Position numbers and translations under genes: made by a program
Notes under the pieces: generated by a model
Databases searched by the model: none
What the model was told of the DNA's origin: nothing
What the model saw: only the letters and a program-made list of their open reading frames with translations
NCBI RefSeq assembly: GCF_900090305.1
Contig: NZ_LT607751.1
Coordinates: 2,232,001 to 2,296,000 of the forward strand
Reading direction: 5' to 3'
DNA: 64,000 bases
From: Micromonospora siamensis
Lineage (GTDB): Bacteria; Actinomycetota; Actinomycetes; Mycobacteriales; Micromonosporaceae
Part shown: piece after piece, positions 44,568 to 53,960 of the stretch
Position numbering within the stretch: the first letter of the stretch is position 1
Layout of the letters: the number at the start of each line of letters is the position of its first letter

Positions 44568-45932
44568 ATGAGGAAAGCTCCGCTCACGCTGGAACAGCTC
44601 CGCGTCGCCGTCGCCGAGGGCGAGATCGACACGGTGGTGCTGGCCCTGACCGACATGCAGGGCCGTCTGCAGGGCAAACGCATCCACGCGCCGTACTTCC
44701 TCGACCAGGTGGTCGCCAACGGCAGCGAGGGCTGCAACTACCTGCTCGCCGTCGACGTCGACATGAACACCGTCGACGGGTACGCGATGTCCAGCTGGGA
44801 ACGCGGCTACGGCGACTTCGCCATGAAGCCCGACTTCGCCACGCTGCGCCGCACGCCCTGGCAACCGGGCAGCGCGCTGGTCCTGGCCGACCTGGAGTGG
44901 CTGGACGGCTCCGGTCCGGTGGTCGCCTCGCCCCGGCAGATCCTGCGCCGGCAGCTCGACCGGCTCGCCGCCCACGGGCTGACCGCGTACGCGGGCACCG
45001 AGCTGGAGTTCGTCCTCTACCGCGACTCGTACGAGGACGCCTGGCGGCGCGGCTACCGGGACCTCACCCCGGCCAACCAGTACAACGTCGACTACTCGCT
45101 GCTCGGCACCGCCCGGGTGGAGCCGCTGCTGCGGCGCATTCGCACCGAGATGGCCGGCGCGGGGCTCACCCCGGAGAGCGCCAAGGGGGAGTGCAACCTC
45201 GGTCAGCACGAGATCGCCTTCCGGTACGACGAGGCGGTGGCCTGCGCCGACCACCACGTCATCTACAAGAACGGGGCCAAGGAGATCGCCGCCCAGGAGG
45301 GCATGTCGATCACCTTCATGGCCAAGCCGAACGCCCGCGAGGGCAACTCCTGCCACATCCACTTCTCGCTGCGCGACGCCGACGGCCGCTCGGCGATGCT
45401 CGGCGACGGGCCGGCGCACCTGTCGGTCACGGGGCAGCGGGTGCTGGCCGGGCTGCTCGCCTCGATGCGCGAGTTCAGCCTCCTGTTCGCGCCGAACATC
45501 AACTCCTACAAGCGCTACCAGCCGGGTTCCTTCGCGCCCACCGCGCTGCGCTGGGGCACCGACAACCGCACCTGCGCCCTGCGCCTGGTCGGCCACGGCC
45601 AGGGGATGCGGGTGGAGAACCGGGTGCCCGGGGCGGACGTGAATCCCTACCTGGCGATCGCGGCGCTGGTCGCCGGGGCGGTGCACGGCATCGAGGCGGA
45701 GCTGGAGCTGGCCGACGAGTGCACCGGCAACGCGTACGACGACCCGGCCGCCGAGCGGGTCCCGGCCACCCTGCGCGACGCCCTCACCCTCTGGGAGGGC
45801 TCGTCGGTGGCCCGGGAGGCGTTCGGCGACGAGGTGGCCGCCCACTACGCCAACCAGGCGAAGGTCGAGCTGGCCGCGTTCGACGCCGCCGTGACCGACT
45901 GGGAACTGGTCCGTGGCTTCGAACGCCTCTGA
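44568..45932 (+). CDS. Glutamine-synthetase-like gamma-glutamyl-amine ligase
   Basis: A 454-residue GlnA paralogue. Features: TDMQGRLQGKRIHAPYFLDQ, GTELEFVLYRDSYEDAWRRG (metal-ligand glutamates), CNLGQHEIAF with the second ligand set, MAKPNAREGNSCHIHFSLRD (ATP site) and NINSYKRYQPGSFAPTALRW. The arginine motif is NRVPGADVNPYLAIAA. A GSI adenylylation loop is not seen. In Streptomyces and mycobacteria this branch (GlnA3/GlnA4) ligates glutamate to polyamines or ethanolamine rather than ammonia. GGAGG is 7 bases upstream of the ATG. First gene of a four-gene operon with ALDH, SDR and a gamma-glutamyl hydrolase. Confidence 0.92.
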   Translation: MRKAPLTLEQLRVAVAEGEIDTVVLALTDMQGRLQGKRIHAPYFLDQVVANGSEGCNYLLAVDVDMNTVDGYAMSSWERGYGDFAMKPDFATLRRTPWQPGSALVLADLEWLDGSGPVVASPRQILRRQLDRLAAHGLTAYAGTELEFVLYRDSYEDAWRRGYRDLTPANQYNVDYSLLGTARVEPLLRRIRTEMAGAGLTPESAKGECNLGQHEIAFRYDEAVACADHHVIYKNGAKEIAAQEGMSITFMAKPNAREGNSCHIHFSLRDADGRSAMLGDGPAHLSVTGQRVLAGLLASMREFSLLFAPNINSYKRYQPGSFAPTALRWGTDNRTCALRLVGHGQGMRVENRVPGADVNPYLAIAALVAGAVHGIEAELELADECTGNAYDDPAAERVPATLRDALTLWEGSSVAREAFGDEVAAHYANQAKVELAAFDAAVTDWELVRGFERL

Positions 45933-45948
45933 CCGGCAGGCTGGGCAC

Positions 45949-47304
45949 ATGACGAACGTGGTGGACCCGGCGACGGGCACGGTGCTGACCGAGGTCGCGG
46001 CGACGTCGGCGGCCCAGACGGACGCGGCGATCGAGCGGGCGGCCCGGGCGTACGAGTCGTGGCGGCACGTCGCGCCGGGGGACCGGGCGCGACTGCTGCG
46101 ACGGTTCGCCGCCGTGGTCGACGACCACCGGGAGGAGCTGGCCTGGCTGGAGGTGCGCAACTCCGGGCACACCATCGGCAACGCCCGGTGGGAGGCCGGC
46201 AACGTCCGGGACGTGCTCGACTACTACGCGGGCGCGCCGGAGCGGCTGACCGGCCGGCAGATCCCGGTGCCGGGCGGGCTGGACGTCACCTTCCACGAGC
46301 CGCTCGGCGTGGTCGGGGTGATCGTGCCGTGGAACTTCCCGATGCCGATCGCCGGCTGGGGGTTCGCCCCCGCGCTGGCCGCGGGCAACACGGTGGTGCT
46401 CAAGCCCGCCGAGCTGACCCCGCTCACCGCCCTGCGCCTGGCCGAGCTGGCCCTCGACGCGGGCCTGCCGGAGGGCGTGTTCACCGTGCTGCCCGGCAGT
46501 GGCAGCGTGGTCGGCGAGCGGTTCGTCACCCATCCGGCGGTGCGTAAGGTCTGCTTCACCGGCTCCACCGAGGTCGGGACCCGGATCATGGCCGGCTGCG
46601 CCGAGCAGGTGAAGCGGGTGACGCTGGAGCTGGGCGGCAAGTCGGCCAACCTGGTCTTCGCCGACGCCGACCTGGAGCGGGCCGCCGCCACCGCGCCGTA
46701 CGCGGTCTTCGACAACGCCGGCCAGGACTGCTGCGCCCGCTCGCGGATCCTGGTGCAACGCCCGGTGTACGACCGCTTCCTGGAACTGCTCGAACCGGCC
46801 GTCCGCGCCTTCCGGGTGCAGGACCCGGCCACCGAGAACGCCGAGATGGGCCCGCTGATCTCCGCCGGCCACCGGGACCGGGTCGCCGGCTACGTCGACG
46901 GGTCGAAGGTCGCCTTCACCGGCAGCCGCCCCGACGGGCCCGGCTTCTGGTACCCGCCGACCGTGCTGCTCGCCGACTCCCCGGCCGACCGGCACTGGCG
47001 GGAGGAGGTCTTCGGCCCGGTGGTGTCGGTGCTGCCGTTCGACGACGAGGCCGACGCGGTCCGGCTGGCCAACGACACCGAGTACGGCCTCTCCGGCTCG
47101 ATCTGGACCCGGGACGTCGGTCGGGCGCTGCGGCTGGCCCGGGCGGTGGAGTCGGGCAACCTCAGCGTCAACTCGCACTCCTCGGTGCGCTACTGGACGC
47201 CGTTCGGCGGGATGAAGCGCTCCGGCCTCGGCCGTGAGCTGGGCCCGGACGCGCTGCACGCCTTCACCGACGTCAAGAACGTGTTCATCAGCACCGAGGA
47301 GTGA
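45949..47304 (+). CDS. NAD(P)-dependent aldehyde dehydrogenase
   Basis: A 451-residue ALDH. PLGVVGVIVPWNFPMPIAGW and KPAELTPLTALRLAELAL form the cofactor site; FTGSTEVGTRIM and the catalytic Glu in VTLELGGKSANLVF follow. The catalytic Cys lies in FDNAGQDCCARSRILVQRPV, with EEVFGPVVSVLPFDDEADAV near the end. The ATG at 45949 (MTNVVDPATGTVL) is chosen over the upstream in-frame start at 45913, which overlaps the ligase gene. By position it should oxidise the gamma-glutamyl aldehyde made from the amine (PuuC role; AldC in M. tuberculosis). Confidence 0.95.
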   Translation: MTNVVDPATGTVLTEVAATSAAQTDAAIERAARAYESWRHVAPGDRARLLRRFAAVVDDHREELAWLEVRNSGHTIGNARWEAGNVRDVLDYYAGAPERLTGRQIPVPGGLDVTFHEPLGVVGVIVPWNFPMPIAGWGFAPALAAGNTVVLKPAELTPLTALRLAELALDAGLPEGVFTVLPGSGSVVGERFVTHPAVRKVCFTGSTEVGTRIMAGCAEQVKRVTLELGGKSANLVFADADLERAAATAPYAVFDNAGQDCCARSRILVQRPVYDRFLELLEPAVRAFRVQDPATENAEMGPLISAGHRDRVAGYVDGSKVAFTGSRPDGPGFWYPPTVLLADSPADRHWREEVFGPVVSVLPFDDEADAVRLANDTEYGLSGSIWTRDVGRALRLARAVESGNLSVNSHSSVRYWTPFGGMKRSGLGRELGPDALHAFTDVKNVFISTEE

Positions 47305-47309
47305 ACAGC

Positions 47310-48077
47310 ATGCAGGGACGACTGACGGACCGGGTCGCCGTGGTCACCGGGGCGGGCAGCGGGATCGGCCTGGCGACCGTACGCCGGTTCGCCGCCGAGG
47401 GGGCGACGGTGGTCTGCGTCGACATCGACGCCGAGGCGGGGAAGCGGGCCGCCGACGAGGTGGCCGGCGACTTCGTCGCCTGCGACGTGGCCGACGAGGC
47501 GTCGGTCCGGGACCTCTTCGACGGGGTGGTCGACCGGCACGGGCGGGTGGACGTGGCGTTCAACAACGCCGGCATCTCCCCGCCGGACGACGACTCGATC
47601 CTGGAGACCGGGCTGGACGCCTGGGAGCGGGTGCTCCGGGTCAACACCACGAGCGTCTATCTCTGCTGCAAGCACGCCATCCCGCACATGCGGCGGCAGG
47701 GGAAGGGCTCGATCATCAACACCGCCTCGTTCGTGGCGTTGATGGGCGCGGCCACCTCGCAGATCGCGTACACGGCGAGCAAGGGCGGGGTGCTGGCGAT
47801 GACCCGGGAGCTGGGCGTGCAGTTCGCTCGGGAGGGGATCCGGGTCAACGCGCTCTGTCCCGGTCCGGTCGCCACCCCGCTGCTGCTGGAGCTGTTCGCC
47901 AAGGACCCCGAGCGGGCCGCCCGCCGGCTGGTGCACGTGCCGATGGGCCGGTTCGGCCGGCCGGAGGAGATCGCCGCCGCGGTGGCCTTCCTGGCCAGCG
48001 ACGACTCCTCCTTCATGACCGCCAGCCAGTTCGTGGTCGACGGCGGGATCACCGGGGCGTACGTGACCCCCCTATGA
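47310..48077 (+). CDS. Short-chain dehydrogenase/reductase (SDR)
   Basis: A 255-residue classical SDR: VAVVTGAGSGIGLATVRRFA (NAD motif), VDVAFNNAGISPP, and the catalytic Ser..Tyr..Lys as S in TASFVALMGAATS then YTASKGGV (Y-x-x-x-K). The acidic D in VVCVDIDAEAGKRAA suggests NAD preference. Start ATG at 47310, 8 bases after GAGGAG. In the pathway context it may act on a hydroxy or aldehyde intermediate; the equivalent gene in M. tuberculosis is Rv2857c, of unknown substrate. Overlaps the next gene by ATGA. Confidence 0.94.
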   Translation: MQGRLTDRVAVVTGAGSGIGLATVRRFAAEGATVVCVDIDAEAGKRAADEVAGDFVACDVADEASVRDLFDGVVDRHGRVDVAFNNAGISPPDDDSILETGLDAWERVLRVNTTSVYLCCKHAIPHMRRQGKGSIINTASFVALMGAATSQIAYTASKGGVLAMTRELGVQFAREGIRVNALCPGPVATPLLLELFAKDPERAARRLVHVPMGRFGRPEEIAAAVAFLASDDSSFMTASQFVVDGGITGAYVTPL

Positions 48078-48829
48078 CCAGGCCGGTGATCGGGGTCACC
48101 GCGTACGTCGAGCCGGCCGGCTGGGCGGTCTGGCGGGACGTGCCCGCGGTGCTGGTGCCGCAGGCGTACACCCGGGCGGTCACCGCAGCCGGCGGCCGGG
48201 CGGTGGTGCTGCCCCCGGACGACGTGGACGCCCACGTGGTGGAGCTGCTCGACGGGCTGCTCGTGGCCGGCGGCGCCGACGTCGGTCCGGAGCGGTACGG
48301 CCAGCCGCCCGACCCGCGCACCGAGTCCCGGCCGGACCGGGACGCCGGCGAGCTGACCCTGCTCACCGCGGCGCTCGCCGCCGACCTGCCGGTGCTCGGC
48401 GTGTGCCGGGGGATGCAACTGCTCGCCGTCGCGGCCGGCGGGGCGCTGCACCAGCACCTGCCCGACGTGGTGGGCCACGACCGGCACCGCCCGGCACCCG
48501 GCCGGTACGGCAGCCACGGCGTCCGGTTCGCTCCGGGCAGTCTCGCCGCCGCGGTGATGGGCGAGGTGGACCGGGTCAACTCCTACCACCACCAGGCGGT
48601 CGCCGACCCGGGCCGGCTCACCGTGACCGGCTGGGCGGACGACGGGGTGATCGAGGCGGTCGAGGATTCCGGCCGCCGGTTCGTCCTCGGGGTGCAGTGG
48701 CATCCGGAGAACGAGCCCGATCCACGCCCGGTGACCGCCCTGGTACGCGCCGCTCGCTCCGACGCGCTCTCACCACACCCGTTCCCACCTGCCCGGGAGC
48801 CGCCGGCCCGGCCGGTGACGCCGAAGTGA
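48074..48829 (+). CDS. Class I glutamine-amidotransferase-like gamma-glutamyl hydrolase (PuuD-like)
   Basis: A 251-residue peptidase-C26-type protein. The catalytic Cys is in VLGVCRGMQLLAVAAGGALH near 112, and the His/Glu pair in GVQWHPENEPDPRP near 203-205. LLVAGGADVGPERYGQPPDP and VNSYHHQAVAD are the other hallmarks. PuuD hydrolyses gamma-glutamyl-GABA to glutamate and GABA, which suits the operon's first gene, the gamma-glutamyl ligase. The last 20 residues are proline-rich and possibly disordered. Confidence 0.93.
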   Translation: MTRPVIGVTAYVEPAGWAVWRDVPAVLVPQAYTRAVTAAGGRAVVLPPDDVDAHVVELLDGLLVAGGADVGPERYGQPPDPRTESRPDRDAGELTLLTAALAADLPVLGVCRGMQLLAVAAGGALHQHLPDVVGHDRHRPAPGRYGSHGVRFAPGSLAAAVMGEVDRVNSYHHQAVADPGRLTVTGWADDGVIEAVEDSGRRFVLGVQWHPENEPDPRPVTALVRAARSDALSPHPFPPAREPPARPVTPK

Positions 48830-48953
48830 GGCGCAGGTAACCAGCGCGCACCCGACTGAATGCGTTACGTTGCTGGTCCGTCGGGGTACATGGGCGGACG
48901 CGGCGAGCGGATCATCCTTGCTCGCCGTCGACGAGGCCGGAGCGGGAGGCTGC

Positions 48954-51900
48954 ATGAGCTCGGCCCTGGGGGGCGCGGACGGGGGACGACTGTCCCCGGA
49001 GGCCGGCCGGTCCGGCGCTGCCACGCTCCCGCCGCTGCTCACCGCCGCCTTCGCCGCCGGTGGCGAGATGGGGCGGCGGCTGGCCGACCTCGACTGGTCC
49101 GGCACCCCGATGGGTCACCCCGCCGACTGGTCCTCCGCGCTGCGGCACGCGGTGAGCATGATGCTCGGCTCGCGGGCGCAGATCGCCATGTTCTGGGGCG
49201 ACGAGCACCGCGCCTTCTACAACGACGCCTACCTGCCCACGATCGGCACCAAGCACCCGCAGGCGATCGGGCAGCCCGCCCGCGAACACTGGCCGGAGAC
49301 CTGGGACGTACTGGAGCCGCTGCTGGAGGGAGTGCACCGCACCGGCGAGCCCTACCGTGGCCAGGACCACCCCTTCGTCATCTACCGGCACGGCTTCCTG
49401 GAGGACGTCTTCTTCGACGTCTCCTACGACCCCGTCCGCGACGACGACGGCACCATCACCGGGGTCTTCTGCCTGGTGACGGAGACCACCGGTCGGGTCG
49501 TCGGCGAGCGCCGGCTGCGCGCCCTCGCCGAGCTCGGCTCCGAGCTCGGCGACGCGGTCAGCAGCGAGGAGCTGGGCCGGGCCGCCGCCCGGGTCCTCGA
49601 CGGCCATCGCGCCGACGTGCCGTTCGCGCTGTTCTACCTGCGGGACGCCGACGGCGGGCTGACCCTGGCCGGTCGCAGCGGTGTCACCGACGGTCAGGTC
49701 GTTTCGCAGCCACCGGCCGTCGTGGACGACGTCGCCGCCGGCCGGGTCGACGGCGGCACCGTGGCGGTGGCCGACCTGGTCGGCGACCTCCCGCCGGACG
49801 CCGCCGCGCAGGCGGTCGTGGTGCCGGTCACCGCGACCAGTGCACCGGCCGGGGCACTGGTGCTCGGCGTCTCCCGCCGGCTGCCGTTCACCAACGAGTA
49901 CCGCAACTTCCACGAGCTGGTCGCGGCACAGGTCTCCCGGGCCGTCGGCCGGCAGCAGGCGTACGAGCAGGAGATGGCCCGGGCCGCGGAACTGGCCGCC
50001 CTGGACCGGGCCAAGACCAACTTCTTCGCCAACGTCAGCCACGAGTTCCGCACCCCGCTGACCCTGGTCCTCGGCCCGCTGGAGGACATGCTGGCCGATC
50101 CGCAGCTCCCGCCGCAGCTGACCGACCGGTTGGCCATGATGCACCGCAACGCGCTGCGGCTGCTGAAGCTGGTCAACACCGTCCTCGACTTCTCCCGGCT
50201 GGAGTCGGGCCGGCTGGCCGCCCGCTACCGCCCGACCGACCTGGCCGACTACTCCGCCCGGCTGGCCAGCACCTTCCGCTCGGCCACCGAGCGGGCCGGG
50301 CTGCGCCTGGTGGTGGACTGCCCGCCGCTGCCCGCGCCCGTCTTCGTCGACCGGGACATGTGGGAGAAGATCGTCCTCAACCTGGTCTCCAACGCCGTGA
50401 AGTTCACCTTCGACGGCGAGATCCGGGTCCGGGTCCGGGCGGTGGACGGCACCGCCCGGCTGGAGGTCAGCGACACCGGCGTCGGCATCGCCGCCGACGA
50501 GCTGCCGCACGTCTTCGAACGGTTCCACCGGGTGGCGGGCGTCCGGTCGCGTACCCACGAGGGCACCGGCATCGGGCTGGCGCTGGTCCGTGAGCTGGTC
50601 GAGATGCACGGCGGCCGGGTCGAGGCGCACAGTCAGGTGGAGCGGGGCAGCACGTTCACGGTGACGGTGCCGTTCGGCTCCGGCCACCTGCCGCCCGACC
50701 GGGTGGAAGCCGGCGCCGAGGTGGCCCTGGCCGAGCCGGAGCAGGCCCGGCTCTGGGTCGCCGAGACGGCGCTGTGGACCGACGGCGACACCCACACCAT
50801 GGAGTCCTCCCGGCCGGGGGACGCGGCCGGCGGGTCCGGCCGGATCCTGCTCGCCGACGACAACGCCGACCTGCGCGAGCACGTCACCCGGCTGCTCGCC
50901 CCCTCGTACGAGGTGGTCGCCGTACCGGACGGCCTGGAGGCGCTGCGGCTGGCCGTCGAGTCCCCGTTCGACCTGGTGCTGACCGACGTGATGATGCCCC
51001 GGCTGGACGGGTTCGGCCTGGTCACCGCGCTGCGCGCCGACCCGGGCACCCGGCACGTGCCGATCGTGCTGCTCTCCGCCCGGGCCGGTTCCGCCGAGGC
51101 GGTCGCCGGCCTGGCCGTGGGCGCCGACGACTACCTCACCAAGCCGTTCTCCGGGCAGGAGCTGATCGCCCGGGTCCGGGCCAACGTGGAGCTGGGCCAG
51201 CTGCGCGGGCAGATCATCCGCCGGCTCAGCGGGCTGGCCGACGCCGCCGTCGCGGTGAACACCGCCCGGTCCACGACCGAGGTGGTGCGGGTGGCCGCCC
51301 AGCACGCCCTGCACCTCGCCGAGGCCGCCCGGGTCGTGGTCACCGCGACCGGGGCGCGGCACGAGGCGGACGCCGGCGGCGACAGCGGCGCCGAACCGTC
51401 GTTCGTGCTGCCGCTGACCGGGACCACCGGCGAGCGGCTGGGCGAGCTGCGGGTGTGGCGCCGCGACGGTGACGGCACCGAGCAGGCCGCCCTCACCCAG
51501 CTCGCCCGCCTGGTCGGGGTGCGGCTGGAGAACGCCCAGCTCTACGAGGCCGAGCACCGCATCGCCACCACGTTGCAGCACAGCCTGCTGCCCCGCACAC
51601 TCCCGCAGCTGCCCGGCGCGGTGGTCGCCAGCCGCTACCTCCCCGGCAGCGCCGACGTCGAGGTCGGCGGCGACTGGTACGACGTGATCGGCCTGGACGA
51701 CGACGAGCTGGTGCTGGTCATCGGCGACGTGGTCGGCAAGGGCGTGCGCGCGGCCGCGGCCATGGGCCAGCTGCGCAACGCGCTGCGCGCGTACGTGATG
51801 GAGGGCTTCGACCCCGGCCTGTCGCTGACCCGGTTGAACCGGCTGGTCGGCTCCACCGAGAGCCGCTCCTTCGCCACCGTGGTCTGCCTGCACTTCAGCC

Positions 51901-52631
51901 CCCGCACCGGCCGGCTGCGCTACGCCAGCGCCGGGCATCCGTCCCCCCTGCTGATCCGAGGAGACGACGTGGTGTTCCTGCACGACCGTGCGCTCGGGCC
52001 GCCCGTCGGGGCGATTCCGGACGCGACGTACCGGACCGTGCAGGCGGAGCTGACTCCGGGCAGCCGGCTGCTGCTCTACACCGACGGCCTGATCGAGGAC
52101 CGGCGGCTCGGCATCGACGCCGCCCTGGACCAGCTGCGGGTCGACGCCGCCATCCCCGCCGAGCACGTGGCGGACGTGGTCGACGCCGTCGTCGAGCGGG
52201 TCGCCGGGCGGCCCCGGCACGACGACGTGGCGGTGCTCGCCCTGGAGGCGGCCGAGCTCAACCGGTTCGCGCTGCGGCTGCCCGCCGACCCGACCCGGTT
52301 GAGCGTGCTGCGCAAGCGGCTGGAGGACTTCCTCACGGCTCACCACGTCGGTGAGACGGACCTGTTCGACCTCACCGTCGCGGTCTCCGAGGCGGCGGCG
52401 AACGCCATCGAGCATCCGGTCGAGCCGACCGAGCCGACCATCGACGTCGAGGTGCGGCTCGAGGACCGCACCGTGGTGGCCACCGTCACCGACAGCGGCC
52501 GGTGGCGGGAGTCGACCGGCGCCGGGTTCCGGGGACGCGGACTGTCGTTGATCCGGGCGCTGGGTGAGTTGTCCGTGACCCGCACCGGGCGGGGCACCGA
52601 GGTGACGTTGCGCCGGCGCCTGGCGGACTGA
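48954..52631 (+). CDS. Hybrid sensor: PAS-GAF-HisKA-HATPase-receiver-GAF-SpoIIE phosphatase-HATPase
   Basis: One 1225-residue soluble protein with seven to eight domains. PAS-like (about 60-178), GAF (185-330), histidine kinase with H in NVSHEFRTPLTLVL near 361, and N box NLVSNAVKF near 477 with DTGVGIA. Then comes a receiver with phospho-Asp in LVLTDVMMPRLDGF near 677 and Lys in YLTKPFS. A short GAF-like segment precedes a PP2C/SpoIIE phosphatase (VGGDWYDVIGL, LVIGDVVGKG, about 870-1095). The C-terminal RsbW-like ATPase (about 1102-1225) has VAVSEAAANAIEHPVE. It can therefore sense, phosphorylate, dephosphorylate and act as a Ser kinase in one chain. ATG 48954 follows GGGAGG. Confidence 0.93.
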   Translation: MSSALGGADGGRLSPEAGRSGAATLPPLLTAAFAAGGEMGRRLADLDWSGTPMGHPADWSSALRHAVSMMLGSRAQIAMFWGDEHRAFYNDAYLPTIGTKHPQAIGQPAREHWPETWDVLEPLLEGVHRTGEPYRGQDHPFVIYRHGFLEDVFFDVSYDPVRDDDGTITGVFCLVTETTGRVVGERRLRALAELGSELGDAVSSEELGRAAARVLDGHRADVPFALFYLRDADGGLTLAGRSGVTDGQVVSQPPAVVDDVAAGRVDGGTVAVADLVGDLPPDAAAQAVVVPVTATSAPAGALVLGVSRRLPFTNEYRNFHELVAAQVSRAVGRQQAYEQEMARAAELAALDRAKTNFFANVSHEFRTPLTLVLGPLEDMLADPQLPPQLTDRLAMMHRNALRLLKLVNTVLDFSRLESGRLAARYRPTDLADYSARLASTFRSATERAGLRLVVDCPPLPAPVFVDRDMWEKIVLNLVSNAVKFTFDGEIRVRVRAVDGTARLEVSDTGVGIAADELPHVFERFHRVAGVRSRTHEGTGIGLALVRELVEMHGGRVEAHSQVERGSTFTVTVPFGSGHLPPDRVEAGAEVALAEPEQARLWVAETALWTDGDTHTMESSRPGDAAGGSGRILLADDNADLREHVTRLLAPSYEVVAVPDGLEALRLAVESPFDLVLTDVMMPRLDGFGLVTALRADPGTRHVPIVLLSARAGSAEAVAGLAVGADDYLTKPFSGQELIARVRANVELGQLRGQIIRRLSGLADAAVAVNTARSTTEVVRVAAQHALHLAEAARVVVTATGARHEADAGGDSGAEPSFVLPLTGTTGERLGELRVWRRDGDGTEQAALTQLARLVGVRLENAQLYEAEHRIATTLQHSLLPRTLPQLPGAVVASRYLPGSADVEVGGDWYDVIGLDDDELVLVIGDVVGKGVRAAAAMGQLRNALRAYVMEGFDPGLSLTRLNRLVGSTESRSFATVVCLHFSPRTGRLRYASAGHPSPLLIRGDDVVFLHDRALGPPVGAIPDATYRTVQAELTPGSRLLLYTDGLIEDRRLGIDAALDQLRVDAAIPAEHVADVVDAVVERVAGRPRHDDVAVLALEAAELNRFALRLPADPTRLSVLRKRLEDFLTAHHVGETDLFDLTVAVSEAAANAIEHPVEPTEPTIDVEVRLEDRTVVATVTDSGRWRESTGAGFRGRGLSLIRALGELSVTRTGRGTEVTLRRRLAD

Positions 52632-52638
52632 GCGGGGG

Positions 52639-52953
52639 CTAGAGCGGGCGCAGCCACTTCTGGTCGCCGAGACCGGAGATCTCCAGCACCCGGCCGACCT
52701 GGCGGGAGGGCAGGACGTCCAGCCGGTCCGGGAAGCGTTCGGCGAGCCGCACCACCGCGTGGATCGCGGCCGAGTCGAAGAAGGTCACCGCCCGCAGGTC
52801 GAGCAGGACGTGCCCGGCCGGCTCGCGCAGGGCGCTCTGAAGCATCGCGTCGGCAGTCGCCATGTCGACCTCGCCGGTCACCACCACCCGGAGCCGGTCG
52901 CCGTCCCGCTCCGAGCTGACGGAGAAGACGGGAGTTTCGCCCCCTAGATCCAC
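52639..52953 (-). CDS. STAS-domain anti-sigma factor antagonist
   Basis: About 104 residues with FSVSSERDGDRLRVVVTGEV, DMATADAMLQSALREPAGHV and the phospho-acceptor loop LLDLRAVTFFDSAAIHAVVR, where Ser in DSAA is the expected target. Such antagonists release sigma factors when dephosphorylated. The stop lies 7 bases from that of the kinase/phosphatase gene, whose SpoIIE and RsbW-like domains are the natural enzymes for it. The start is uncertain: GTG 52953 gives a compact domain, while the GTG at 52983 would add ten residues including two cysteines. Confidence 0.85.
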   Translation of the reverse strand: MDLGGETPVFSVSSERDGDRLRVVVTGEVDMATADAMLQSALREPAGHVLLDLRAVTFFDSAAIHAVVRLAERFPDRLDVLPSRQVGRVLEISGLGDQKWLRPL

Positions 52954-53035
52954 GCTGAAACAATGGCACAGGCGTTCTGCCACGGCAACAACCCGGCCGG
53001 GTCGACGGTGGCGGGGGTCACGCGGGGCCCGGCGA

Positions 53036-53041
53036 TAGGCT
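53036..53041 (+). promoter_or_regulatory. -10 element of a leaderless map transcript
   Basis: TAGGCT ends 6 bases before the ATG of map. No ribosome binding site lies between, so transcription probably begins at or next to the start codon. Confidence 0.5.
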
Positions 53042-53047
53042 GTGGGC

Positions 53048-53905
53048 ATGACCGTCCGTCCGCCGCTGACCCCGGGCACGCTGTCTGCGTGGCGACCGGT
53101 GCCCGCGCACATCCGCCGCCCCGAGTACGTGGGGAAGAAGAGCCCCCAGGAGTGGCGCGGCTCGCACGTGCAGACGCCCGGGACGATCGAGCGGATGCGG
53201 GTCGCCGGCCGCCTCGCGGCGCAGGCCACCCAGCTCGCCGGTGAGCACGCCAAGCCCGGGGTGACCACGGACGAGATCGACCGGGTGGTGCACGAGTTCC
53301 TCTGCGACCACGACGCCTACCCGTCGACGTTGGGTTACCGGGGCTTCCCGAAGTCCTGCTGCACCAGCCTCAACGAGGTCATCTGCCATGGCATCCCGGA
53401 CTCGACGGTCCTGCAGGACGGCGACATCCTCAACGTGGACGTCACGGCGTACCTCGACGGGGTGCACGGGGACACCAACGCGACGTTCCTCGTTGGCGAG
53501 GTGGGCGAGGAGGCCCGGCTGCTGGTGGAGCGGACCCGCGAGGCCACCATGCGGGGGATCAGGGCGGTCCGGCCGGGCCGGCAGATCAACGTGATCGGTC
53601 GGGTCATCGAGTCGTACGCCAAGCGGTTCGGCTACGGGGTGGTACGCGACTTCACCGGTCACGGCATCGGCGAGTCCTTCCACAGCGGCCTCTACGTGCC
53701 GCACTACGACAGCCCGCGGCCGACCGACGTGATGGAGCCGGGCATGACGTTCACCATCGAGCCGATGATCACCCTCGGCACCTACCAGTACGACATGTGG
53801 GACGACGGCTGGACGGTCGTCACCAAGGACCGGCGCTGGACGGCCCAGTTCGAGCACACCGTCGTCGTGACCGACGACGGCCACGAGATCCTGACCCTGC
53901 CGTGA
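53048..53905 (+). CDS. map: Type I methionine aminopeptidase (housekeeping-like)
   Basis: A 285-residue enzyme with the N-terminal extension typical of MapB-type proteins: [10 protein letters not shown] is a polyproline-like segment contacting the ribosome or SH3 partners in related proteins. Metal ligands: both Asp in [20 protein letters not shown], His in [13 protein letters not shown], Glu in FTIEPMI and Glu in QFEHTVVVT. Upstream divergent gene is the STAS antagonist, downstream is the VIT transporter. It occupies the position of mapB in the mycobacterial order, after the GlnA-like cluster. Confidence 0.96.
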   Translation: MTVRPPLTPGTLSAWRPVPAHIRRPEYVGKKSPQEWRGSHVQTPGTIERMRVAGRLAAQATQLAGEHAKPGVTTDEIDRVVHEFLCDHDAYPSTLGYRGFPKSCCTSLNEVICHGIPDSTVLQDGDILNVDVTAYLDGVHGDTNATFLVGEVGEEARLLVERTREATMRGIRAVRPGRQINVIGRVIESYAKRFGYGVVRDFTGHGIGESFHSGLYVPHYDSPRPTDVMEPGMTFTIEPMITLGTYQYDMWDDGWTVVTKDRRWTAQFEHTVVVTDDGHEILTLP

Positions 53906-53960
53906 GCGCGAGGAACACAGCGAAGCGGAGTCCCGCAGTCGCGAACGAAAGGCAGGCCCC
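53906..53960 (+). repeat. Possible dispersed intergenic element
   Basis: The gap between map and the VIT gene contains AGCGAAGCGGAGTCCCGCAG next to TCGCGAACGAAAGGC. From memory this phrase occurs repeatedly in Micromonospora intergenic sequences; only one copy is present here, so the call rests on recall and needs a genome-wide count. The tail AAAGGCAGG supplies the ribosome binding site of the next gene. Confidence 0.3.
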
